A DNA stretch of 64,000 nucleotides from Polaromonas sp. (lineage in GTDB: Bacteria; Pseudomonadota; Gammaproteobacteria; Burkholderiales; Burkholderiaceae_C): NCBI GenBank assembly GCA_013298945.1, contig JAAFJR010000006.1, positions 84,027 through 148,026 on the forward strand, written 5' to 3'. This document shows positions 45,707 through 54,598 of this stretch, piece by piece; within the stretch, counting starts at the first letter, position 1; each line of letters begins with the position of its first letter. The notes below the pieces were generated by a model, which did no database searches, had not been told where the DNA came from, and saw nothing but the letters and a program-made list of their open reading frames with translations. A program made the translations under genes and the position numbers.

Positions 45707-46423
45707 ATGCTGCGCTTATTTGCATTACTTTTACTGATTGCCAACGGCTTGTTTTTTGCTTGGTCAAACGGCTACCTTAGCTCATGGGGACTAACTTCTG
45801 CTTCTAAAAACGAATCCTTTCGGGTCAACGAGCAAATTGAACCCGAACGCATTGTGATTCGGCAAAAGGAGGCGACTGCGACAAACAATTTACCGGCGCC
45901 GGTTCCGGCCGCCGTGTCAACACCCATCGCGACTACCAATCAAACCCCAATCGCTGCAACGACAAGTTGCTTGACTGCTGGTGCGTTTAATGACAAACAA
46001 AGTACGGTTTTAAAGCAGGCATTGAGCACCAAGCTACCAGACTTGCGCTGGCGGTTTGACACAGTTACGGTGCCCGCACGTTGGATTGTTTACATGGGGA
46101 AATACCCAAACATCGCTGCGCGCGACCTCAAAAAATCACAACTTGATCAAATCAAAGTACGTTATGAGATTTTGACCGAAGGAAATTTAGAGCCCGGTTT
46201 ATCCTTAGGCAGTCATGCAACGCAAGCTGAAGCAAACCAATTGCTGCAGCAATTGTTTAAACAAGGCGTGCGCACGGCGCGGGTTTTACAAGAAATGCCC
46301 GAGCAAAAAGGGCAAACATTGGTTGTGCCTGCTGTTGACGATGTCAATCGTGTCAAACTAAATGCTGTATTTACAACGATAGCGGCGCAACTAGCAAATA
46401 AAACTTTGCAAATATGCAAATAA
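45707..46423 (+). CDS. SPOR-domain-like membrane-anchored protein
   Basis: This 238-residue protein has an N-terminal transmembrane segment (LFALLLLIANGLFFAW), a low-complexity linker, and a C-terminal domain whose features resemble a SPOR peptidoglycan-binding domain: RWIVYMGKYPNIAARDLKKS and LSLGSHATQAEANQLLQQLF. SPOR proteins often localise to the septum. It starts six bases after birA and is likely cotranscribed. Function is otherwise unknown. Confidence 0.72.
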   Translation: MLRLFALLLLIANGLFFAWSNGYLSSWGLTSASKNESFRVNEQIEPERIVIRQKEATATNNLPAPVPAAVSTPIATTNQTPIAATTSCLTAGAFNDKQSTVLKQALSTKLPDLRWRFDTVTVPARWIVYMGKYPNIAARDLKKSQLDQIKVRYEILTEGNLEPGLSLGSHATQAEANQLLQQLFKQGVRTARVLQEMPEQKGQTLVVPAVDDVNRVKLNAVFTTIAAQLANKTLQICK

Positions 46424-46456
46424 ATCGCGGCTAGTTTGGAATAATTTAAATCTTAT

Positions 46457-47926
46457 TTAAGTTCGAACTGAAAGTTTAAACCGCAAGGTAAACAATGCGC
46501 CCACAGGAATTTTGCCAGGATGCGCCTCTTCGATTGTCAATGTAGCTAAGTGCTTTTGCGCAATTTCTTGAACAATAGCCAAACCCAAACCCGAGCCATC
46601 TGTATTGGTTCCCAACACACGATAGAAAGGCTGCATCACAAGCTCGCGCTCTGCCTCTGGAATGCCAGGACCGGTGTCTTCTACTTGCAAAAATACAGCT
46701 TTTGCAATGCCGTCAGACGAGACGCGCACGGTGACGATGCCTGGTAGCTCCGCGCTTGAAGGTGTGTAATTCAGCGCGTTGTCTACCAAATTGCGAATCA
46801 TCTCTTTTATCAAAGTCGGGTTGGCTTGCACCACGGCACTGGCGTCACCCGCTTGCAAGCCCTCGTAACCTAAGTCGATGCGTTTTTCCATCGCACGAGG
46901 AATGGCGTCTTGCACGACATCACGAGTGAGGGCGACCAAATCGCATGCTTGCAATGTCATCACATTGCCCCCGCCTTCAGCGCGTGCCAAAGCTAAGAGT
47001 TGGTTCACCGTGTGGGTGGCACGAATGCTAGAGCGGCCAATTTGCTGCAACGAGAGCTTCAAATCTTCGGCACTGCCACTTTGCCGCAGCGCCAAATCTG
47101 CCTGCATACGCAATCCCGCTAATGGCGTTTTTAACTGGTGCGCTGCATCAGCTAAAAAGCGCTTTTGTGCCGCCATCGAATCCTTCAAACGCGTCAGCAG
47201 TCCATTGACCGATGAAACAAGCGGCACGACTTCTTGCGGCACAGAGGTTTCATCCAGAGGACTTAAATCGTCTGACTTACGCGCCCGTATCCGAGCTTCT
47301 AGCTGGTTCAACGGTCGCGTACCACGCACCAAAGCCAACCACACCAACAACACGGCTAAAGGCAAAATCACAAACTGTGGCAGCATCACTCCTTTGATAA
47401 TTTCTGTAGCAAGAACGGATCGTTTTTCACGTGTCTCTGCCACTTGAACCAAAGCATCCCTGTTACCGGGCACATCTGATTGAATCCAAATGGACGCGAC
47501 ACGCACTGGCAAACCACGGATTTCCTCATCGCGCAGCTTTACCTCCCATGCGGAAGATTTGATGTTTTCAGGCGGCGCTGGCACTTCTTTTTCGCCGCTG
47601 AGCAACTCACCCCGCAAGCCCAGCACCTGATAATAAATTTGATCTGAATCATCAGCCCGCAACAACTCTCTGGCGGGTTGTGGCAAGTTAAATTGCGCCT
47701 GTCCATTTTTCACGACCACCAATTGCGCCAATGCCTGCACGTTGTATTCCAGCGCACGGTCAAAGGGTTTATCAGCAATGTTTTGCGCCACCAACCAAGT
47801 TAGAGCCAAGCTGGCAGGCCACAGCAGCAGCAGGGGCGTCAGCATCCAGTCTAAAATTTCGCCGAAAAGCGAACGCTGTTCGCGCCTAAAAATGCCGCTG
47901 TTGCTGAGTTTTTTCGTCACAGGCAA
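46457..47926 (-). CDS. Sensor histidine kinase (TctE/QseC-like)
   Basis: This 489-residue membrane kinase has two transmembrane segments (about 30-48 and 180-200) flanking a periplasmic sensor region, then a HisKA domain with phospho-acceptor His263 (ADAAHQLKTPLAGLR). The ATPase domain shows DNALNYTP, DTGPGIPEAE and GSGLGLAIVQEIA. The periplasmic domain type resembles the 2CSK_N domain of TctE, a tricarboxylate sensor. The partner regulator is encoded 27 bases upstream. The signal is unknown; no tctCBA transporter is near. Confidence 0.88.
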   Translation of the reverse strand: MPVTKKLSNSGIFRREQRSLFGEILDWMLTPLLLLWPASLALTWLVAQNIADKPFDRALEYNVQALAQLVVVKNGQAQFNLPQPARELLRADDSDQIYYQVLGLRGELLSGEKEVPAPPENIKSSAWEVKLRDEEIRGLPVRVASIWIQSDVPGNRDALVQVAETREKRSVLATEIIKGVMLPQFVILPLAVLLVWLALVRGTRPLNQLEARIRARKSDDLSPLDETSVPQEVVPLVSSVNGLLTRLKDSMAAQKRFLADAAHQLKTPLAGLRMQADLALRQSGSAEDLKLSLQQIGRSSIRATHTVNQLLALARAEGGGNVMTLQACDLVALTRDVVQDAIPRAMEKRIDLGYEGLQAGDASAVVQANPTLIKEMIRNLVDNALNYTPSSAELPGIVTVRVSSDGIAKAVFLQVEDTGPGIPEAERELVMQPFYRVLGTNTDGSGLGLAIVQEIAQKHLATLTIEEAHPGKIPVGALFTLRFKLSVRT

Positions 47927-47953
47927 AGTAATTGGAGCTTCAATTCGTGATTT

Positions 47954-48628
47954 TTAAGGCACAATTTTTTCTAAGCAATAACCCAAACCGCGCACAGTGG
48001 CAATGCGGATCGGGTCTTTCTCAATTTTTTTGCGCAGCCTGTGAATGTAAACCTCAATAGCGTTGTTACTCACCTCTTCACCCCATTCACACAAGCGCTC
48101 AACCAGCTGGTCTTTGCTCACCAAGCGGCCACTGCGCTGCAACAAGACCTCTAGCAAACCAAGCTCACGAGCAGACAATTCCACCATTTTGCCGTCAATA
48201 GTGGCCACACGCCCCGCTTGGTCGTACTCCAGCGGACCGTGCTTGATGGTACTAACTGCGCCGCCCATGCCACGGCGCGTCAAGGCACGCACACGCGCCT
48301 CAAGTTCCTGCAAGCTAAAGGGTTTTGCCATGTAGTCGTCTGCACCATAGTCCAGCCCTTTGACGCGTTCTTCCACGCTATCGGCCGCGGTCAAAATCAG
48401 CACCGCCAGTTTAGAGCCACGCGCCCGTAAGCGCTTGAGCACTTCTAAGCCATGCATTTTGGGCAACCCCAAATCAAGAATAAGCAGGTCAAACTCGGTA
48501 TTCGTCATCAGCGCCGCATCAGCTTGCGAACCGTCCGGCACATGGTCAACAGCCGCACCCGAACTGCGCAATGTGCGCAACAGGCCATCAGCTAATACTT
48601 GGTCGTCTTCGGCAATCAAAATTCGCAT
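47954..48628 (-). CDS. OmpR-family response regulator (TctD/QseB-like)
   Basis: This 224-residue protein has a receiver domain (RILIAEDDQ acidic pocket, phospho-acceptor Asp52 in LLILDLGLPKM, and VLILTAAD) and a winged-helix DNA-binding domain (KDQLVERLCEWGEEVSNNAI; VRGLGYCLE). It forms a two-component pair with the kinase gene just downstream. Targets are unknown. An AEC transporter gene lies divergently upstream and could be one. Confidence 0.9.
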   Translation of the reverse strand: MRILIAEDDQVLADGLLRTLRSSGAAVDHVPDGSQADAALMTNTEFDLLILDLGLPKMHGLEVLKRLRARGSKLAVLILTAADSVEERVKGLDYGADDYMAKPFSLQELEARVRALTRRGMGGAVSTIKHGPLEYDQAGRVATIDGKMVELSARELGLLEVLLQRSGRLVSKDQLVERLCEWGEEVSNNAIEVYIHRLRKKIEKDPIRIATVRGLGYCLEKIVP

Positions 48629-48751
48629 TTTTTGTCTCCCGCTTGTTTTTGTTGATTTTAGGCTCTTCTTGGGCTATTTATTTGCTGCAGGCATGGAAGG
48701 CACCTCTGCCTGATTTTTAAATCCGTGGCAAAGATATTGCACAATAGACCA

Positions 48752-49723
48752 GTGCTAAACGTCTTGCAAATCACCTTCCCCTTTTTCGCCCTCGTGCTTT
48801 GCGGCTATATTGCCTCACGCAAAGGCATCTTGCCACATGCAGCCATTCCCGGGTTGAACAGTTTTGTGCTGTTTTTCGCCCTACCGTGTATGCTTTTCCG
48901 CTTTGGCGCATCCACGCCCATCGCCCAATTGCTAGATGCCAGCGTGTTTGGCATTTACCTATTTTGCGCCCTGGTGATGGTAGCTTTCACAATTGCAGTG
49001 ACTAAAAACCAGCGGATTGGCTGGAATGACGCGTCTTTGGGCGCTTTAGTCGCAGCCTTTCCCAACACGGGCTTCATGGGCGTACCGCTGCTGGTGGCAC
49101 TTTTGGGCGCAAAAGCCGCCGGCCCAGCGATTATCACCATCGTCGTCGACATGGTCATCACCAGCTCGCTGTGTATCGCCCTGTCACGCTTGGACGGCGC
49201 TGACGAACACGGCTTCAGCAAAGCCGCGAAAACCGCGCTCAAAGGCATGCTGTCCAACCCCATGCCGTGGTCAATTTTGCTAGGCACTCTAGCCTCCGCC
49301 ATTAGTTTGACACTACCCAAACCATTGGCCGTCACCCTAGGCTTATTGGCCGATGCCGCATCACCAGTCGCGCTTTTCACCATTGGCGCGGTGCTGGCGC
49401 GGTCACAAATGAACTCCCATGAACTACACGAGCAAATCGCGTGGAAAGACTACGTCCCTGTTGCGGCTATCAAACTGTTTGTTCACCCCATCTTGGTTTT
49501 GCTGGTGGCCCTGTCCGCCAAACAGCTAGGCGCACCCATCGACACGTTCACCCTAACCGTCTTAGTACTAATAGCCACCCTACCCAGCGCCAGCAACGTA
49601 TCGCTCCTAGCCGAACGCTTCGGCGCAAACAATGGCCGCATCGCACGGATTATTTTGATATCAACAGCGTTGGCGTTTTTGACGTTTTCAGGGGCTGTGG
49701 CGTTGCTGTGGCCAAATTCTTAG
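48752..49723 (+). CDS. AEC family transporter (second copy)
   Basis: This protein of about 323 residues has ten hydrophobic helices. The start region VLNVLQITFPFFALVLCGY is typical of AEC transporters with initiation at a GTG (48752); another in-frame GTG at 48725 is possible and neither has a good ribosome binding site. Landmarks are FFALPCMLFRFGAS, AFPNTGFMGVPLLVALLG and LIATLPSASNVSLLAERFG. An organic anion or amino-acid-derivative efflux role is typical. It is divergent from a TctDE-like two-component system that may control it. Confidence 0.83.
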   Translation: MLNVLQITFPFFALVLCGYIASRKGILPHAAIPGLNSFVLFFALPCMLFRFGASTPIAQLLDASVFGIYLFCALVMVAFTIAVTKNQRIGWNDASLGALVAAFPNTGFMGVPLLVALLGAKAAGPAIITIVVDMVITSSLCIALSRLDGADEHGFSKAAKTALKGMLSNPMPWSILLGTLASAISLTLPKPLAVTLGLLADAASPVALFTIGAVLARSQMNSHELHEQIAWKDYVPVAAIKLFVHPILVLLVALSAKQLGAPIDTFTLTVLVLIATLPSASNVSLLAERFGANNGRIARIILISTALAFLTFSGAVALLWPNS

Positions 49724-49755
49724 TAAAAATGCATTTTTAGAGCGTTTTTAAGCTG

Positions 49756-49806
49756 TAGCCGACGTATTTATTGTCTAATCAGCTATATTATTTATAGCTG
49801 ATTAGG
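49756..49806 (+). repeat. Dispersed palindromic repeat, copy 9 (intergenic, hairpin)
   Basis: TAGCCGACGTATTTATTGTC is followed by a hairpin TCTAATCAGCTATA / TATAGCTGATTAGGA at 49774-49806 with TTTTT nearby. It lies between the convergent AEC and priA genes and could terminate either. The diagnostic codon in the reverse frame is TAG. Confidence 0.88.
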
Positions 49807-49820
49807 AAGATTTTTAGACC

Positions 49821-51974
49821 TCAAATCGCCAACGGATCCACATCCACCGCCCAGCGGATCATGCCTTTTTGCTTGGTAGCCTGCAAAATACTCTGCCATT
49901 GGCTCAAAAACTGTTGCAACGCTTTACGCGAGTGGGATTCGACCAGCATTTGGGCGCGTTCTACATTGGCGATACGTTGGATGGTCATGGGGACGGCGGG
50001 GTAAAGCGTGATGAGTGGGATGATGTGCTCGAAGCCGGGGACGGAATCTGCCAAATCCGCAGCCGATTCACTGGCTGCCGTCAAAAACGCTTGGGCGGCT
50101 TCTTGGGTGCGGGCTTCAGCGCGGACTAAGGCGCTGTAGCCGAAAGGCGACATCATCGCTACTTCGCGCTCTTTGAGCTGCTGCGCGGCAAAACCGGCGT
50201 AGTCGTGCTGTTTGAGTGCTAGATACAGCGGGTGCTGCGGGTGGTGGGTTTGCACCCACATCTCGCTGGCTGCACCTTGCGAAGCGTCACGCCCTGCACG
50301 ACCTGCGGCTTGCATCAAGAGGCTGAACAAGCGCTCTGGCGCTCGGAAATCGCTGGAGAACAATGCACCGTCTGGGTTGATGGCTGCCACCAAGGTTATA
50401 TTGCGGAAATCGTGCCCTTTGGCAATCATTTGCGTGCCGACCAGCACATCCACCTCACCCGAATGCACTTGGGCCAGTTGTTGTTGAAGTGCACCTTTGA
50501 GCTTGGTGGTATCGGCGTCGATGCGGGAGATCCTAACGGGTGCGCCGTCGGGGCGTTTGACATGCGCAAGCAAATCAGCCAAGTTTTCTTCTAGTTGTTC
50601 TGTGCCGCGACCGATGGTGGTGATATCCAAGTTGCCACATGCAGGGCAAGCACGCGGTACGCGCTGAGTAAAGCCGCAGTGGTGGCAGCGCAGGGTTCTG
50701 TCAATTTTATGAAACACGCGGTAGGCGCTGCAATGTGGGCATTCGCTCTTCCAGCCGCAATCGCCGCAATGTAAGACGGGCGCAAAGCCACGACGGTTGA
50801 GAAAAAGCATGGCTTGCTCGCCATGGGCGATGCGCTCGGCAATCGCGTTCAGCAACGGGGGCGATATTACTGTTTTCTTGGGCTGGTGCTCCATATTGAC
50901 GGTAATGACTTTGGGTAGCACGCCACCGCCAATTCGCTCGGCCATGGTCAAACGAACGTAGCGGCCTTTTGAAGCGCTGTCACCATCAGCGGCTGGGGTG
51001 CTGTGGTGCCAGCTCTCAAACGACGGCGTGGCCGAGCCCAAAATGACTTTGGCATGTTCAAGTTTGCCTCTGTAAACCGCTAAATCACGGGCGGAATAGC
51101 GGGCGCCTTCTTGGCTTTTGTAGCTGGGGTCGTGTTCTTCATCGACAACGATGAGTTTCAAATGCGGCATAGATGCAAAAATCGCCATGCGTGTGCCCAA
51201 CACGACGCGCGCTGTCCCCATGTGAGCGGATAACCAACTCTTTAAGCGCTGCGGGTTGGTCATGCCGCTGTGCAAGGACACCACGGCAGCGTCGCCGTAA
51301 AGCGGGCAAATGCGTTCGCGGACACGATCTTCAAGCTGCGGTGTGAGATTGATCTCAGGCACCATCATCAACACTTGGGCGGTTGGATCGGTTTGCAGGG
51401 CTTCTAAAGCTGCCTGCAAATAAACCTCGGTTTTGCCGCTACCTGTTGCTCCAAACAGCAAAAAAGGCCCGTTTTCAGTGCTTATTTTAGCTGTAGCCAG
51501 CGTTTGTTCTGCCTGAAGCGCTATACTATTAATAGCAATTTCGTCATTTACACTATTTTGAAGGGTTGCAGCTACTGGTTTTGTTCGCTCAGTTTGACGT
51601 TTCAAGCGACGCTCTACTTGCAAGGTATCTAGGGTTCGCAGCTGCGGCGGCAATGCGGCTAGAGCTACTTCGCCCAAGGAACGTTGGTAATAGTTGGCTG
51701 TGAATGACACCAGCTTGAGCCATGCGGTCGAGACGGCTTGTATGCCAAGACCCGCCGTAATCGCTTTCAACTCAACTTCTTTTCCCTGTGCGCTGAACAT
51801 AGGCTCTGGCGCTGAATCTAACTTTTGCCAAACGACACCCATCAATTCTCGCGAGCCTAGAGGTACGCGTACAAACGAGCCCACCTCCAGCCGTTGCTCG
51901 CTTTGGTACGTCAGCAAACCGGCCAACGGGCTGTGCGCGGGCGTTTGTACGATAACGGAGTACCAATAAATCAT
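49821..51974 (-). CDS. priA: Primosomal replication restart helicase PriA
   Basis: This 717-residue protein has the N-terminal 3'-DNA-binding domain, helicase motifs LLFGATGSGKTEVYLQA (Walker A, residues about 172-188) and IVVDEEHDPSYKSQEGARYS, and the Cys-rich zinc insertion CGDCGWKSECPHC...CHHCGFTQ...CPACG. A C-terminal helicase lobe (ILGSATPS; GTQMIAKGHDF) completes it. It restarts stalled replication forks. Residues 147-162 (AINSIALQAEQTLATA), just before the Walker A motif, are encoded by a dispersed repeat copy and overlap the place where PriA normally has its LNxEQ-type Q motif. Confidence 0.94.
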   Translation of the reverse strand: MIYWYSVIVQTPAHSPLAGLLTYQSEQRLEVGSFVRVPLGSRELMGVVWQKLDSAPEPMFSAQGKEVELKAITAGLGIQAVSTAWLKLVSFTANYYQRSLGEVALAALPPQLRTLDTLQVERRLKRQTERTKPVAATLQNSVNDEIAINSIALQAEQTLATAKISTENGPFLLFGATGSGKTEVYLQAALEALQTDPTAQVLMMVPEINLTPQLEDRVRERICPLYGDAAVVSLHSGMTNPQRLKSWLSAHMGTARVVLGTRMAIFASMPHLKLIVVDEEHDPSYKSQEGARYSARDLAVYRGKLEHAKVILGSATPSFESWHHSTPAADGDSASKGRYVRLTMAERIGGGVLPKVITVNMEHQPKKTVISPPLLNAIAERIAHGEQAMLFLNRRGFAPVLHCGDCGWKSECPHCSAYRVFHKIDRTLRCHHCGFTQRVPRACPACGNLDITTIGRGTEQLEENLADLLAHVKRPDGAPVRISRIDADTTKLKGALQQQLAQVHSGEVDVLVGTQMIAKGHDFRNITLVAAINPDGALFSSDFRAPERLFSLLMQAAGRAGRDASQGAASEMWVQTHHPQHPLYLALKQHDYAGFAAQQLKEREVAMMSPFGYSALVRAEARTQEAAQAFLTAASESAADLADSVPGFEHIIPLITLYPAVPMTIQRIANVERAQMLVESHSRKALQQFLSQWQSILQATKQKGMIRWAVDVDPLAI
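51494..51536 (+). repeat. Dispersed palindromic repeat, copy 10 (inside priA)
   Basis: The forward strand reads TAGCCAGCGTTTGTTCTGCC, then GCGCTATACTATTAATAGC. Together with flanks about 38 of 52 bases match the consensus by hand count. The gene strand translates it as INSIALQAEQTLATA, the same frame as copies 2, 5 and 11; the diagnostic codon is CAG (Gln154). Confidence 0.78.
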
Positions 51975-52058
51975 TGCAAAATCATCATAAAAATGATCTT
52001 AAGGTAGAGTAGGTACATTGATGCATAATTTGCATGAACTAGATGGGGACTTGGATGT

Positions 52059-52748
52059 ATGGTCAAAAAAGCACCGCGACGCACGGCTGAACGTATTTTA
52101 GAGGTCTCGCTGGATCTCTTTAACCGTTTTGGCGAACCCAATGTATCTACGACCTTGATTTCGGCGGAATTACGCATCAGCCCGGGCAATTTGTACTACC
52201 ACTACCCCGCCAAAGATGAGTTGATCAACGCGCTGTTTGACCGTTTTGAGCGCTCTTTGAATGAAGTTTTGAATGCCAGCGACGGTGTGCGCAATGTCGA
52301 AGACGCTTGGTTTTACATGCACAGCTTGTTTGAATTGATCTGGGAATACCGCTTTTTATACCGCGATTTGAACGATTTGCTGAGCAAAAACCGACGGCTA
52401 GAAACACACTTTCAATCCATCCTGAAAAACAAAACACAATCTGTCAAAGCCTTGCTGGACAGCATGAGCCGCAGCGGTGCGGTGACGATAGACTCGCGCG
52501 AAGTTGAACCCACTGCGACCAGCATGGTGGTGGTGCTGACGTATTGGCTTAGTTTTGAATATGTTCGCGACCCACGCCATGCCTTAGAGCCTGAGCATGC
52601 GCAAGTGGCTTTGTTGCGAGGTGCGCACCACGTCCTCAATCTACTCGTCCCCTATTTAGAGCCACAACAACGCAGCCACTTGTTGACGATTGTGGGCACG
52701 TATACATCCTCCCAACATGAAGTCGTAAACCTTCAACCCAAGCTTTAA
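52059..52748 (+). CDS. TetR family regulator
   Basis: This 229-residue protein has an N-terminal TetR helix-turn-helix (RILEVSLDLFNRFGEPNVST; LRISPGNLYYHYPAKDEL) and a C-terminal effector domain of the type with WFYMHSLFELIWEYRFLYRDL. Ligand and targets are unknown. It is divergent from priA and precedes a TPR gene by 28 bases, which it may regulate or share a transcript with. Confidence 0.87.
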   Translation: MVKKAPRRTAERILEVSLDLFNRFGEPNVSTTLISAELRISPGNLYYHYPAKDELINALFDRFERSLNEVLNASDGVRNVEDAWFYMHSLFELIWEYRFLYRDLNDLLSKNRRLETHFQSILKNKTQSVKALLDSMSRSGAVTIDSREVEPTATSMVVVLTYWLSFEYVRDPRHALEPEHAQVALLRGAHHVLNLLVPYLEPQQRSHLLTIVGTYTSSQHEVVNLQPKL

Positions 52749-52776
52749 AACAAACTTCATTTAGCGACAAATAAAT

Positions 52777-53574
52777 ATGACTAAATGGACGCCATTTCCA
52801 CATCTGGGTGAATACCCCTATGACGCTGTCAGCGTCAAAAAACACTGGGCAAAATTGCACGCGGGTGATGCAGAGCCATTGCCTACTAACGAAAAACTAT
52901 TAGAAGCTTGGGCGCTATTTCATTCAGGCGAATTTCAAAAAGCCGCCGAACTCGGGCTGGATTTGGCTAACAGCGGCTTGCTCGCTGGTTTAACAGTGGC
53001 GAACAAAGCTACTTGCATCTATGCCAACTACCTAGAAGCCAATGAGTCCGCCAAATTGGCCCTTTTTATGGATGTTGCTCAGCGTGCAGAAAAGCAAGCT
53101 CACGACGCGGCTATCAGCGCAGAATCTTTGCCAAATGCCTACTATTGGCAAGCTTACGCCTTGGGGCGCTACAGCCAAGGCATCAGCGTGGCCAAAGCAC
53201 TAGCACGCGGCTTGGGCAGCAAGGTTAAAGACGCGCTGGAAAAAACCATCGAATTGCAGCCTAAACATGCTGATGCGCACATCGCGCTGGGCACGTTTCA
53301 TGCGGAAGTGATTGACAAAGTGGGCTCGCTCATCGGCAGCATGACCTATGGCGCGAAGAAAGATGCGAGCTTTAACTTTTTTGCAGAAGCACTCAGAATC
53401 AACACCACCTCTGCCATCGCCATGATTGAGCAAGCCAATGGCTGGGTCATGCTGGAGGGTGAAAAGCGCCTTGCAGAAGCGACCAAGCTGTACGAAATAG
53501 CATCTGCAACGCAACCCTTGGATGCGATGGAACGCTTGGATATTGATCTAGCCAAAGCTGAGTTGAAAGATTGA
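52777..53574 (+). CDS. TPR-like repeat protein, function unknown
   Basis: This 265-residue, alpha-helical soluble protein has no signal peptide. Segments such as LEAWALFHSGEFQKAAELGL, ALEKTIELQPKHADAHIALG and FFAEALRINTTSAIAMIEQA follow the 34-residue tetratricopeptide pattern, so it is probably a scaffold. I do not recognise a specific family. It follows the TetR gene closely. Two short microsatellites lie between it and the LysR gene. Confidence 0.7.
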   Translation: MTKWTPFPHLGEYPYDAVSVKKHWAKLHAGDAEPLPTNEKLLEAWALFHSGEFQKAAELGLDLANSGLLAGLTVANKATCIYANYLEANESAKLALFMDVAQRAEKQAHDAAISAESLPNAYYWQAYALGRYSQGISVAKALARGLGSKVKDALEKTIELQPKHADAHIALGTFHAEVIDKVGSLIGSMTYGAKKDASFNFFAEALRINTTSAIAMIEQANGWVMLEGEKRLAEATKLYEIASATQPLDAMERLDIDLAKAELKD

Positions 53575-53583
53575 ATTGATCGG

Positions 53584-53630
53584 TTTGATTTGATTTGAAC
53601 AATTGATAAAAAAATAAATAAATAAATAGA
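53584..53630. repeat. Two microsatellites before the LysR gene
   Basis: Three copies of TTTGA (53584-53598) and an ATAA tetranucleotide run (about 53613-53628) fill most of the 73-base gap between the TPR gene and the LysR start at 53648. They could change the promoter or leader spacing by slippage. Confidence 0.6.
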
Positions 53631-53647
53631 GGCATTGCAGATTAAAT

Positions 53648-54577
53648 ATGGATACCAAGTGGTTAGAAGATTTCATCAGCCTAGCTGAAACACGCAGTTT
53701 TAGCCGTTCGGCACAGCTGCGCCATGTCACACAGCCCGCGTTTTCGCGTCGCATCCAGTCGCTGGAAGCATGGGCTGGCACAGACTTGGTAGATCGCAGC
53801 TCGTACCCGACCAAACTGACAGCTGCTGGCGATACCCTCTACGACCAATCACTAGAGATGCTACGTGCCTTGCAAAGCACGCGGGCGATGTTGCGAGGGC
53901 ACACGTCTGCAGGGCAAGATGTGATCGAATTTGCCGTGCCGCACACATTGGCATTCACGTTTTTTCCAGCATGGATGTCGATGTTGCGGCAAAATTTTGG
54001 CCCCATCAAAAGCCGGCTGATGGCGCAGAACGTGCACGATGCGGTGATGCGTTTGGTTGAAGGCAGTTGCGATTTGTTGATAGCGTACTTCCATTCATCA
54101 CAACCTTTCCAGCTGGATGCATCACGCTATGAGATGGTGAGCTTGGGTCAAGAAGTGATTGCACCTTACGCAAAACCTGATACTGAAGGTAAACCGATGT
54201 TTGAACTACCAGGACGCGCAGGTCAGCCCTTGCCCTACCTAGGCTATGCACCGGGCGCTTATTTGGGCATGGTGGTTGACCAAATATTGAAGCAATCTAA
54301 AACTGCCATCCACCTAGACCGCGTCTATGAAACCGATATGTCGGAAGGCCTCAAAGCCATGGCATTAGAAGGCCACGGCATTGCCTTTTTACCGCACAGC
54401 GCTATCAAAAAAGACTTGCGATCAAAGCGCTTGGTCAGTGCCTGCCCTGAAGGTATGAGCGATTTGACCATGACCATGGATTTACGCGCCTACCGCGAAA
54501 AGCCAACGGGCAAAGAAGCCAATAAGGGAGCGGCGCAAGCGCTTTGGGAATATTTGGTGGCAAATAGTTCGACTTAG
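53648..54577 (+). CDS. LysR family transcriptional regulator
   Basis: This 309-residue protein has the winged helix-turn-helix WLEDFISLAETRSFSRSAQL, HVTQPAFSRRIQSLEAWAG, and a LysR substrate-binding domain. Its inducer is unknown. The pattern (MDTKWLEDFISLAETRSFSRSA) is common to HypT/YjiE-like LysR proteins, which respond to hypochlorite, but I cannot confirm the redox Met or Cys residues. It lies 21 bases upstream of pyrC on the same strand. Confidence 0.85.
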   Translation: MDTKWLEDFISLAETRSFSRSAQLRHVTQPAFSRRIQSLEAWAGTDLVDRSSYPTKLTAAGDTLYDQSLEMLRALQSTRAMLRGHTSAGQDVIEFAVPHTLAFTFFPAWMSMLRQNFGPIKSRLMAQNVHDAVMRLVEGSCDLLIAYFHSSQPFQLDASRYEMVSLGQEVIAPYAKPDTEGKPMFELPGRAGQPLPYLGYAPGAYLGMVVDQILKQSKTAIHLDRVYETDMSEGLKAMALEGHGIAFLPHSAIKKDLRSKRLVSACPEGMSDLTMTMDLRAYREKPTGKEANKGAAQALWEYLVANSST

Positions 54578-54598
54578 TTTTTTTGAGACAATAAGCGG

